Source: Flavobacteriaceae bacterium
Lineage (GTDB): Bacteria > Bacteroidota > Bacteroidia > Flavobacteriales > Flavobacteriaceae
Length of the DNA: 64,000 nt
Direction of reading: 5' to 3'
NCBI GenBank assembly: GCA_016649715.1
Contig: JAENXC010000006.1
Coordinates: 90,233-154,232, forward strand
The notes beneath the pieces are model-generated. The model saw only the letters and a list, made by a program, of their open reading frames with translations, did no database searches and had not been told where the DNA came from. This document shows, in pieces, positions 18,844 through 27,666 of this stretch (position 1 is its first letter; every line of letters starts with the position of its first letter). The translations under genes were made by a program, and so were the position numbers.

Positions 18844-20616
18844 ATGAAAACGAAGAATTTTTTATTCCTTTTAGGGTTTGTGCTGTGCAGCATTGCTGCC
18901 ACGGCGCAGGTTCAGTTTGATGCGAAGGTTAGCAAAAAAACGCTTGGAATAAACGAGCGTTTACGAGTGGATTTTGAAATGAACCAAGATGGCGACAATT
19001 TCAGGCCGCCAAGTTTTGACAATTTTAAAGTGGTGGGCGGCCCAAACCAATCCATCAGCAATTCATGGATAAACGGCAAGCGCAGTTTTTCAAAAACCTA
19101 TTCCTACTTTTTGGCACCGCAGAGCCGCGGAAAATTAACCATTGGTCAGGCCACTATTGAAATTAACGATGAAACCTATAAAACCCTTCCCATACAAGTG
19201 GAAGTTACTGCCGCCGTTGATGTTCCCAAAGATGGAAACAACGCAGATTTTGTGGCGAGCGAAAATGTACATTTGGTGGCGGAAGTTTCCAATGCCAATC
19301 CATTTTTAAACGAAGCAATTACGGTTACATACAAATTATACGTTTCACACGATGTGAGCATAACCAGCCAATGGCGGGAGATAGACACTCCAAAGTACGC
19401 AGATTTCTGGAGCCAGAATATTGATAATCAAAACAATTTTAAGGTTTACGAAGGAAAATTTAATGGCGAAGATTATCGCTATGTGGTTTTAAGAACCACC
19501 GTTCTTTATCCACAGAAAACAGGAAAGCTCGATATTGAACCGCTCACACTTGATATTCCCATTGATGTGCAAGGAAACCGCCGCGATATTTTTGGGCGCA
19601 GGTTGATGGAGCGCGTCAACAAAACCATCAGTGCCGGAAATCGGACTATCGATGTGAAACCACTTCCGTTGGAAGGAAAACCCGATGGTTTCAACGGTGC
19701 GGTTGGCGATTTCGCATTTGATGTTAACACCAACAAAAACACGCTCAACGCTAACGAATCTTTGCAATTGGACGTAAAGGTTTCGGGAAAAGGGAATTTG
19801 AAATTGTTCACACTTCCAGCAGTAAAACTTCCAAACACACTAGAAGTTTATGAGCCCGAGCACAACGAAAGCGTGAACACAACCGTTGCGGGAATGCAGG
19901 GAACCATAACCGATACTTACACGGTTGTTCCCCAATTTAAAGGAACTTACCCCGTTAATCCAATTACTTTTTCATATTTCGATCCAAAAACCGAAAAATA
20001 TAAAACCATCACTTCAAAAGAGTTTACCATTGAAGTGGAAAACGGGCCAATCAGCTCTGCCACTTCAAGTATTAATCCAAACAATGCTAAAAAACTGGTT
20101 GTTCTGTCAAAAGACAATTTTAAGTATATAAAACTGGACGCCAATTTAAAACCCATCGCGCAGGAATCGTTTTTTAAATCGGCTTTATTTTGGTCGCTAT
20201 TGGGAAGTCCTTTTTTGTTGATTCCGCTGTTTATTCTCGCCGGTAAAAAACGCAAACAACGTTTGAATGATGTGGAAGGAAACAAACTGCGAAGAGCCAA
20301 CAAGCTTGCCAAAAAATATCTTTCTGAAGCAAAGCGGAATATTTCAAACCCAGTTTCATTTTACGAATCTTTGGAACGAGCGCTCCACAATTATCTGAAA
20401 GCGCAGTTGAGTATTGAAACTTCGGAAATGGAAAAAAGCCTTATCTCAAAAATGTTGCTCGAACGAAATGTGGAAGCAGCTGTTGTGGAAAACTTTATCA
20501 CCTTGCTAAAAAGTTGTGAATACGCACGCTATGCCTCTTCTTCCAAAGCATCGGTGCAACAGGATTACAGCAAAGCGGTGGAAGTTATTTCAAATATTGA
20601 CAAACAAATACAGTAA
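18844..20616 (+). CDS. batD: BatD family protein
   Basis: QVQFDAKVSKKTLGINERLRVDFEMNQDGDNFRPPSF; position in operon. Confidence 0.92.
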   Translation: MKTKNFLFLLGFVLCSIAATAQVQFDAKVSKKTLGINERLRVDFEMNQDGDNFRPPSFDNFKVVGGPNQSISNSWINGKRSFSKTYSYFLAPQSRGKLTIGQATIEINDETYKTLPIQVEVTAAVDVPKDGNNADFVASENVHLVAEVSNANPFLNEAITVTYKLYVSHDVSITSQWREIDTPKYADFWSQNIDNQNNFKVYEGKFNGEDYRYVVLRTTVLYPQKTGKLDIEPLTLDIPIDVQGNRRDIFGRRLMERVNKTISAGNRTIDVKPLPLEGKPDGFNGAVGDFAFDVNTNKNTLNANESLQLDVKVSGKGNLKLFTLPAVKLPNTLEVYEPEHNESVNTTVAGMQGTITDTYTVVPQFKGTYPVNPITFSYFDPKTEKYKTITSKEFTIEVENGPISSATSSINPNNAKKLVVLSKDNFKYIKLDANLKPIAQESFFKSALFWSLLGSPFLLIPLFILAGKKRKQRLNDVEGNKLRRANKLAKKYLSEAKRNISNPVSFYESLERALHNYLKAQLSIETSEMEKSLISKMLLERNVEAAVVENFITLLKSCEYARYASSSKASVQQDYSKAVEVISNIDKQIQ

Positions 20617-20627
20617 AATTGAAGAAG

Positions 20628-21377
20628 ATGAAAAAGCTACTGTACCTATTTATTTTACTTGTTTCCTTCTCAAGTATTGGTCAAAATAAAAATCTTTTTG
20701 ACCAAGGAAAGGAACTTTACAAAAACGGAAAATACCAACAGGCCATTGATTCGTGGATGAAGATTTTAGACAAAGGCGAACATTCAGCGGAACTCTATTT
20801 CAATTTAGGAAATGCGCAGTACAAGTTGAACCACATTGGGCCAAGCGTGTATTATTACGAAAAAGCATTACAACTATCGCCAAACGATACCGATATAAAA
20901 AACAATCTCGCCTTTGCCGAAAACGCACGGATTGATGCCATAGAACCTTTGCCTAAAACCGTTTTTTCGAAATGGTACCACAGCATTGCCAGCGTATTCA
21001 CTTTTGAGGGTTGGGCAGTTTCGGCCGTTGCTTTTTCGGTCTTTTTTGTAGCGTTATTCCTGTTTTACTATTTTGCTTTTTCGGAAAAAAGAAAACGATT
21101 GCTTTTTGTGAGCTCCATGTTTGCCGGGTCGTTCCTCGTTGCTTCGCTGACAATGGCCTTTTTAACCTACGGCGATTATTCAAAAAACCAACCTGCAGTA
21201 ATTTTTGCGAGCGAAATTGAAGTGAAAACTGAACCCTCTATGGGCAGTAACGTGGCGTTCACGCTTCACGAAGGAACCAAAGTGCAGATATTAGCACAGG
21301 ATGGCAATTGGTACCGCATTACCTTAGTAGATGGAAAAGATGGCTGGATTCCAGGAACGGATTTGAAGCAGCTTTAA
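20628..21377 (+). CDS. batE: TPR + SH3-like domain protein BatE
   Basis: TPR ELYFNLGNAQYKLNHIGPSVYYYEKAL; C-terminal SH3b GSNVAFTLHEGTKVQILAQDGNWYRITLVDGKDGWI. Confidence 0.9.
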   Translation: MKKLLYLFILLVSFSSIGQNKNLFDQGKELYKNGKYQQAIDSWMKILDKGEHSAELYFNLGNAQYKLNHIGPSVYYYEKALQLSPNDTDIKNNLAFAENARIDAIEPLPKTVFSKWYHSIASVFTFEGWAVSAVAFSVFFVALFLFYYFAFSEKRKRLLFVSSMFAGSFLVASLTMAFLTYGDYSKNQPAVIFASEIEVKTEPSMGSNVAFTLHEGTKVQILAQDGNWYRITLVDGKDGWIPGTDLKQL

Positions 21378-21388
21378 ATTATTTATTA

Positions 21389-21928
21389 CTACAAACTGTC
21401 TGTGGATTTTTCTGGAATTATCTCCATTTCAGGGTCTTTTAGCTCGTCCACTTCCTTCATTATTGCTGGAAGAATTGCAGGAGCAATCATCGCGACGGGT
21501 TTATACAGCACTGAAGTTTCCCGCTGTTCAGGTGTAAGTATTCTATAACTTTCCGAAGCATTCACGAACATAAAAACCACGCTAACCAAAAAAGCGTATT
21601 TCAGCACATTGAAAATTCCACCGAAAATTTTGTTGAAAATGCCGAGCATCACAAAATCGGCAACTTTCGTCAAAAGCCTTCCCAGCAAGCTGAAAAGTAT
21701 TATTATCAGGAAAAACATTATTAAAAATGAAACTACTTTGTTAGCGTCTGCGCTCCAATTGAACCAATTTTCCAAGTAACCTTTTACATAGTCCGAAAAA
21801 AACATGGCGCAATAAACTGCGACCACTATTCCTATTAATGAAGCGAGCGCCCGCAACAATCCCTTTTTAAAACCCACAAAAAAAGCGATGATAAAAATAA
21901 GGCCGAGAACGATGTCTATAGTGTTCAT
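21389..21928 (-). CDS. CvpA family membrane protein
   Basis: MNTIDIVLGLIFIIAFFVGFKKGLLRALASLIGIVVAVYCA. Confidence 0.92.
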   Translation of the reverse strand: MNTIDIVLGLIFIIAFFVGFKKGLLRALASLIGIVVAVYCAMFFSDYVKGYLENWFNWSADANKVVSFLIMFFLIIILFSLLGRLLTKVADFVMLGIFNKIFGGIFNVLKYAFLVSVVFMFVNASESYRILTPEQRETSVLYKPVAMIAPAILPAIMKEVDELKDPEMEIIPEKSTDSL

Positions 21929-21982
21929 ATTTTAAAATTTTCCCTAAATATACCCTTTTTTCAATTCTGAATAGAACTTTCT

Positions 21983-22007
21983 GCAAGGTCTTCAAGACCT
22001 TGTAGGT
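21983..22007. repeat. 25-nt palindromic repeat, copy 2
   Basis: gcaaggtcttcaagaccttgtaggt, identical to 14301-14325. Confidence 0.9.
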
Positions 22008-22108
22008 ATTTTAAACTTTCTAAATATGACCATTTTCAGCTATTCATTTTGAAATTTTGAACAATACTCTTTGGAATTTGGTGCTTGTTATTTGGAATTT
22101 TAAACTAG

Positions 22109-22116
22109 TATCTTTG
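22109..22116 (+). promoter_or_regulatory. Bacteroidota -7 promoter element (TATCTTTG)
   Basis: TATCTTTG with TTG at 22086-22088 (about 20-nt spacing), upstream of the CDS at 22140. Confidence 0.65.
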
Positions 22117-22139
22117 CAGACTAATTTATAGATGAAAAA

Positions 22140-22496
22140 ATGGCACGCGACGAACAATTAAAGAATCGATGGGATGCAGTGGTAAAAATGCTTGGTGACC
22201 GTTTTGCCGATGGAGAAGTTTTGGATTTGGACGCCATCATTTATTTGGTGGGTGTTCAGGAACTTAGCCAATTACACAGAAAATTTAAAAAAGACGAAAA
22301 GCTGGACTTGATGCACATCGCTATCTGCCGCCTTTTGGAACCGTATGGATATTATGAATTTGATTATTTTGACGAAGAAGGCTGGCCGCATTACCATGTT
22401 TTGGAACAATTGCCACCACTAAAAGCTGGTGAACAGAGCGTTTTGATGAAGGAGGCTATTGTGCAGTATTTTTTGGAGAAGGAGGTGATATCTTAA
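22140..22496 (+). CDS. Conserved hypothetical protein (small, acidic)
   Basis: Complete ORF with a promoter; LDLDAIIYLVGVQELSQLHRKFKKDEKLDLMHIAICRLLEPYGYYEF. Confidence 0.8.
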   Translation: MARDEQLKNRWDAVVKMLGDRFADGEVLDLDAIIYLVGVQELSQLHRKFKKDEKLDLMHIAICRLLEPYGYYEFDYFDEEGWPHYHVLEQLPPLKAGEQSVLMKEAIVQYFLEKEVIS

Positions 22497-22535
22497 AAAA
22501 CCATTAATAACGTAAATTTTCAACAATAAATTAAT

Positions 22536-24071
22536 ATGAAAAAAAGCATTTTAACATTTACCCTTGTTTTTGGAATGGTCATTTCTTTTACAACAAGTTG
22601 TAATAAAGAAGAAACTCGGGAGGAAGAAATTGAGAATAATTATACGATACCAGCAGTATCAACTTCTGCTATATCCGATATCACTTCAACCAACGCCAAT
22701 TCTGGTGGTAATGTTTCTCTTGATGGCGGTTCACCTGTCACGGCAAAGGGTGTCTGCTGGAATACATCACCAAACCCCACAAAGGAGAACAATTTAACCC
22801 TGGATGGAACTGGAGTGGGTAATTTCTCCAGTAATATTGAAGGACTAACACCTAGTACAACTTACTATTTACGAGCGTATGCAACTAACGCCGTTGGAAC
22901 AGCCTATGGAAACGAGATAAGTTTCACAACAATTAATGAAGACACTCAAGTAACACCTCAATTCGAAATTTTTAAAATCATTGACGGAAAGGAAATCCGT
23001 AACATTATAAAAACCACAGATGGAGGTTACATTGCATTTGCTTTTGCTGAAGACTATGACGTTATAAAGTTTGACGCAGATTTCAACATACAATGGAATA
23101 AAACGTATGGGGGTACCAAGCAAGATTATGCTGAATCAATATCACAAACCAGTGATGGTGGTTATTTAGTACTTGGTTACTCAAAATCTAATGATGGCGA
23201 TGTAACTGTTAATCACGGAGAGGCTGATATTTGGGCATGCAAAATTGACCAAGCTGGAAATCTGGTTTGGGAAAAAAGTTATGGCGGATCTGCCTTTGAT
23301 GGAATTGGTAAAGAAAAATCAGTATTACTAACTGATGATGGAGGTTTTATATTTACAGCTTACACCAAATCTAATGATGGAGATGTTTCATTGAATAAGG
23401 GTGAATACGATATTTGGTTAGTAAAAGCTAATTCAACAGGCGAGATTCAATTCGAAAAAACTTTTGGGGGAAGTGAAAATGATTTCGGCAGACAAATTAT
23501 CAAAACTAACTCAAACTTTACTATTTCTGTGTCAACAAGATCTGGCAATGGGGATTTTAACGCTCCAGGCAATTGGATTATTCAGATTGACAAAAATGGA
23601 AATGAAATATGGAAAACAAATTTCAATGTTCTAAACTCCGGTGCTATAAATAATACTTCCGATAATGGTATCGTAGTAGTAAACAACAGTGCAACACAGT
23701 ATTTTCTAAACAAACTAGATTTTAATGGAAATGTAATTATGAGCAATATTATAGATTTTCAATCCATTTCTTCGAAACAACCCAGTAGCGTTCATATTCA
23801 TGAAACTTCAGATCAAGGTTTTGTAATTATTGGAGATTTAGGAAATGGCAATGATTCAGATGCGCTATTGTTTAGAGTTTCTCCAGCATTGAATTTAGTA
23901 TACAATAAAATATATTCTGGCAGCGATTTAGATATGTCTGCCTCATTTATTCCCTTGAATACAAATAATTACATATATCAATTCTCAACATATTCACACG
24001 ACATTCCTAATTTACCATATTCTTCAGCTGAAGCTTCTGTAATAGTTATGCTTGAAGAGATTATCGATTAA
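22536..24071 (+). CDS. Lipoprotein with FN3-like domain and repeated SDGGY/YGGS beta units
   Basis: Lipobox FTTSC; FN3-like TPSTTYYLRAYATNAVGTAYGNEISFTT; repeats such as TSDGGYLVLGYSKSNDGDVTVNHGEADIWACKIDQAGNLVWEKSYGGS. Confidence 0.8.
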   Translation: MKKSILTFTLVFGMVISFTTSCNKEETREEEIENNYTIPAVSTSAISDITSTNANSGGNVSLDGGSPVTAKGVCWNTSPNPTKENNLTLDGTGVGNFSSNIEGLTPSTTYYLRAYATNAVGTAYGNEISFTTINEDTQVTPQFEIFKIIDGKEIRNIIKTTDGGYIAFAFAEDYDVIKFDADFNIQWNKTYGGTKQDYAESISQTSDGGYLVLGYSKSNDGDVTVNHGEADIWACKIDQAGNLVWEKSYGGSAFDGIGKEKSVLLTDDGGFIFTAYTKSNDGDVSLNKGEYDIWLVKANSTGEIQFEKTFGGSENDFGRQIIKTNSNFTISVSTRSGNGDFNAPGNWIIQIDKNGNEIWKTNFNVLNSGAINNTSDNGIVVVNNSATQYFLNKLDFNGNVIMSNIIDFQSISSKQPSSVHIHETSDQGFVIIGDLGNGNDSDALLFRVSPALNLVYNKIYSGSDLDMSASFIPLNTNNYIYQFSTYSHDIPNLPYSSAEASVIVMLEEIID

Positions 24072-24082
24072 TGAAAATTAAA

Positions 24083-25102
24083 ATGATAGAAACAATAAAA
24101 AACCACATCGCAGAAGTACAAGCATTTTCTTCAACCAACAAAGAAGAAATAGAAAGCTTCCGCATAAAATATTTAGGTAAAAAAGGGTTGTTAAACGACT
24201 TTTTTGCCGAGTTTAAAAATGTGCCAAACGATCAGAAAAAGGAATTCGGGCAAGTACTGAACACGCTCAAAAATGTCGCCCAGGAAAAAGTGGATTCGCT
24301 TAAAGAAGCATTGGAAAGCAAGGTAGAAACCAAAGGCATTTACGGCGATCTTTCCCGTCCAGGCGAAGTGGTTCCGTTGGGTTCCCGCCATCCAATTTCG
24401 ATAGTGAAAAACAAAATAATCGATATCTTTTTGCGCATCGGTTTCAACGTTTCCGAAGGGCCGGAAATGGAAGACGATTGGCACAACTTTACCGCACTAA
24501 ACCTTCCAGAATACCACCCAGCACGCGATATGCAGGATACCTTTTTCATTCAAACCAACCCAGATGTTTTGTTGCGCACGCACACATCTTCGGTGCAGGT
24601 TCGGTATATGGAAAACAACAAACCGCCTATCCGTACCATTTCGCCGGGTCGTGTTTATCGGAATGAAGCTATTTCAGCTCGCTCCCATTGCTTTTTCCAT
24701 CAAGTGGAAGGCTTGTATGTGGACAAAGGCGTAAGCTTCGCAGATTTGAAGCAAACCTTGCAATATTTCACTACCGAAATGTTCGGAAAATCTAAAATCC
24801 GTTTACGTCCCTCCTATTTTCCGTTTACGGAACCAAGTGCCGAAGTTGATGTTTACTGGGGCTTGGAAACCGAAGCAGATCATAGAATCACAAAAGGAAC
24901 CGGCTGGCTCGAAATTGGCGGATGCGGAATGGTTGATCCAAACGTACTTAAAAATTGTGGCATCGACTCCGAGGAATATTCCGGTTTTGCCTTTGGCGTG
25001 GGCGTGGACCGTATCGCAATGCTGTTGCACCAAATTCCCGATATTAGAATGTTCAGTGAAAACGACGTTCGCTTTTTGGAACAGTTTAAAAGTGTACTTT
25101 AA
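24083..25102 (+). CDS. pheS: Phenylalanine-tRNA ligase alpha subunit
   Basis: Class II motifs: RTHTSSVQVRYME, RVYRNEAISARSHCFFHQVEGLYVD, GFAFGVGVDRIAMLLHQIPDIR. Confidence 0.97.
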   Translation: MIETIKNHIAEVQAFSSTNKEEIESFRIKYLGKKGLLNDFFAEFKNVPNDQKKEFGQVLNTLKNVAQEKVDSLKEALESKVETKGIYGDLSRPGEVVPLGSRHPISIVKNKIIDIFLRIGFNVSEGPEMEDDWHNFTALNLPEYHPARDMQDTFFIQTNPDVLLRTHTSSVQVRYMENNKPPIRTISPGRVYRNEAISARSHCFFHQVEGLYVDKGVSFADLKQTLQYFTTEMFGKSKIRLRPSYFPFTEPSAEVDVYWGLETEADHRITKGTGWLEIGGCGMVDPNVLKNCGIDSEEYSGFAFGVGVDRIAMLLHQIPDIRMFSENDVRFLEQFKSVL

Positions 25103-25148
25103 AAAAGACGTAAGACATAAGACCGCTGCGCTATAGGACTTAAGAAAA
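25103..25148 (+). repeat. GTAAGAC-word repeat/hairpin between pheS and downstream gene
   Basis: aaaaaagacgtaagacataagaccgctgcgctataggacttaagaaaaaa; related words at 59648-59712. Confidence 0.6.
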
Positions 25149-25152
25149 AACT

Positions 25153-25548
25153 ATGCGAAAAGATATTGAAATTCCCAAGACCAAAAACGTGCATATTGTT
25201 GCCGTAAAGGAATGGGACGAAGACTTTACCGGCCAGCAATGGAACGTCTATTTGGTGAACGATCGCGAGGATGAAATTTCCACGGTTTTGGTGCTGTCCC
25301 GCGGAAAAAGTGAAGACAGAAAAACCTCAACCCTGCGACATGGTTTGGGAAATATACCTGCTAAAACTGCTTCTAAAGTTGAATTCATTCCCACCGAAGT
25401 TTTGGGTTTTACCAACGAATATTTGGTCACTTTTTTTGCCGAAAACAAACTCTTTGAACGCAAATTCATTTTTGGACCGAATAGTATTTCCGAAGAAAAC
25501 GTAGTTGAAATCCCAGTTTTAGAAAGCGATGGGATTTTGGCGAAGTAA
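25153..25548 (+). CDS. Conserved hypothetical protein
   Basis: Complete ORF downstream of pheS; MRKDIEIPKTKNVHIVAVKEWDEDFTGQQWNVYLVND. Confidence 0.75.
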   Translation: MRKDIEIPKTKNVHIVAVKEWDEDFTGQQWNVYLVNDREDEISTVLVLSRGKSEDRKTSTLRHGLGNIPAKTASKVEFIPTEVLGFTNEYLVTFFAENKLFERKFIFGPNSISEENVVEIPVLESDGILAK

Positions 25549-25562
25549 AAATATTTCAAGCA

Positions 25563-26516
25563 ATGCTGAAAGTTGAAATCGATTCCTTTTCCTATTTCAA
25601 AAAAAACGTTTTAAAGGACATTCATTTCACGTTGAAACCTGGCGAACATCTTAGCATCCTCGGCGAGAGCGGCTGCGGAAAATCTACACTCTTACATCTT
25701 GTTTACGGCTTGCTTCATTTAGAACACGGAAGCATTCATTTCAAAAACAAAAAACTGCTAGGCCCCACAAAAGCACTTATTCCCGGTGAAGATTTTATGA
25801 AACTTGTGGCACAAGAATTCAATATTATGCCATTCACCACCGTTGCCGAAAACATCGGTTCGCACCTTTCACGATTAGATGAAGAAAATGACGAAAGACG
25901 AATTGATGAACTTTTGGAGGTAGTTGGAATGGAAGCCTTCAAAAATACGCTGGTAAAAACCCTCAGCGGCGGACAAAAACAGCGCGTAGCTTTGGCGAAA
26001 GCTTTGGCGAACGAACCCAAAATTCTATTACTGGACGAGCCTTTCAGCAATATCGATGTTTTTAGAAAAAATAAATTACAGCGAAAAATTTTCAGTTATC
26101 TGAAAGAAAATAACATCAGTTGCATCACCGCAACCCACGACAGCGACGAAGCTTTAGCTTTTTCAGACCATATTTTAATGCTGAAAAACGGAACCGAAGA
26201 AATGTTCGGAACACCCGAATTTATTTATAAAAATGTTTCAACTGAATATCAGGCTGGCTTTTTTGGGGAAGCAAATCTGCTTCCAAAAAGTCTTTTTTCT
26301 TCCGAAACTAATTTAGAAAAAAGAATTGTTTTTCCCCATCAATTAGAAATTTCTAAAGAAAAAACAAAGCTTGAAGTCTCGGTAAAAAAGTGTTATTTCA
26401 AAGGAACACATTTTTTGGTGGAAGCAGATTTTAAGGAAAATATTGTGTTTTTCAACAATCCATTTCAGCTTAAAAAAGGGAGTAATTGTTGGCTGAAAAT
26501 CTCAGAAAAAATTTAA
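25563..26516 (+). CDS. ABC transporter ATP-binding protein (no adjacent permease)
   Basis: GESGCGKSTLL Walker A, LSGGQKQRVALAKAL signature, LLLDEPFSNID Walker B. Confidence 0.93.
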   Translation: MLKVEIDSFSYFKKNVLKDIHFTLKPGEHLSILGESGCGKSTLLHLVYGLLHLEHGSIHFKNKKLLGPTKALIPGEDFMKLVAQEFNIMPFTTVAENIGSHLSRLDEENDERRIDELLEVVGMEAFKNTLVKTLSGGQKQRVALAKALANEPKILLLDEPFSNIDVFRKNKLQRKIFSYLKENNISCITATHDSDEALAFSDHILMLKNGTEEMFGTPEFIYKNVSTEYQAGFFGEANLLPKSLFSSETNLEKRIVFPHQLEISKEKTKLEVSVKKCYFKGTHFLVEADFKENIVFFNNPFQLKKGSNCWLKISEKI

Positions 26517-27508
26517 ACCACAACAATCATTTTTCCTTTGTTCTTCCCGTCAAATAAGTCAATAAACGCTTGCGGAATACTTTCAAAACCTTCCACAACG
26601 GTTTCCAAATAACTGATTTTATCTTCTTCCAGCCACTGGGCCAACTGCTTTTGAGCTGGACCGAAATCTTTCACGAAATCGCGCACAATGAAGCCTTGCA
26701 TCAAAATACTGTTTTTTATGAGCAAAGGTTCAACGCGCGGGCCGGTTTGAGGTTCGGTTTCATTGTAAAGTGAAATAGCACCACAGTTTATCACCCGCCC
26801 GAATTTGTTCATATTTGCCAAAGCGGCGTCGAGTATTTCGCCGCCTACGTTGTCATAATATACGTCCACACCATTGGGACAGGCCTCTGCGATGGCTTTT
26901 TTTATATTGTCAGTTGTCTTGTAATTGATCCCTGCATCAAAGCCAAATTTCTGTTTAATTCGGTCAATTTTTTCTTCACTGCCAGCGATTCCGACAACTC
27001 TGCAGCCTTTAATTTTACCTATTTGCCCTGCTATGCTTCCCACTGCGCCCGCGGCTCCGGAAACCAAAAGAGTTTCGCCTCTTTCAAGTTTTCCTATTTT
27101 GTCCAATCCTAAATACGCCGTAATTCCAGTCAAACCCAAAACCCCTAAATAGGCTTTCAGTGGGGCGTTTTTACGGTCAACTTTGTTCAATCCATTCCCG
27201 TTTGAAATTTGAAATTGTTTCCACTGAAGTATCCCGTTTACAAAATCGCCCATTTGAAAATTTTTGTTATTCGATTTTATAACTTCAGCAATAATGCCAG
27301 ATTCCAAAGGCTTGCCTACTTCAAAAGGCGCTATGTATGATTTTTCGTCGCGCATCCGTCCGCGCAGATAGGGATCTACGGAAACGTATTTCGTTTTTAA
27401 TAATATCTCGCCTTCTTTTGGCTGCGGTTTTTCTTCTTCGGTAAACTCAAAATCTTTAAGTGAAGGTTTTCCTTTGGGACGATTTTTCAGCAGAATTACT
27501 CGGTTCAT
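26513..27508 (-). CDS. NADP-dependent oxidoreductase, zinc-less MDR (PTGR/CurA-like)
   Basis: VSVDPYLRGRMRD, LVSGAAGAVGSIAGQIGKIKGCRVVGIAGS, YYDNVGGEILDA. Confidence 0.93.
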   Translation of the reverse strand: MNRVILLKNRPKGKPSLKDFEFTEEEKPQPKEGEILLKTKYVSVDPYLRGRMRDEKSYIAPFEVGKPLESGIIAEVIKSNNKNFQMGDFVNGILQWKQFQISNGNGLNKVDRKNAPLKAYLGVLGLTGITAYLGLDKIGKLERGETLLVSGAAGAVGSIAGQIGKIKGCRVVGIAGSEEKIDRIKQKFGFDAGINYKTTDNIKKAIAEACPNGVDVYYDNVGGEILDAALANMNKFGRVINCGAISLYNETEPQTGPRVEPLLIKNSILMQGFIVRDFVKDFGPAQKQLAQWLEEDKISYLETVVEGFESIPQAFIDLFDGKNKGKMIVVV

Positions 27509-27642
27509 CGGTTGTCTTTTTATGATGGAAACATAAAGTTAAAATTTTAAACCACAACCAAGTGCCGCAGTTCGCTTATTTAATAAAACAATAACAAAAA
27601 AAAAATTCTGAAAAGATTAACGAACTTAGCCTTTGGGCACAA

Positions 27643-27650
27643 TATCTTTG
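27643..27650 (+). promoter_or_regulatory. Bacteroidota -7 promoter element (TATCTTTG)
   Basis: TANNTTTG match just upstream of the FUSC gene. Confidence 0.55.
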
Positions 27651-27666
27651 CTGCTTCTGAAAACAT

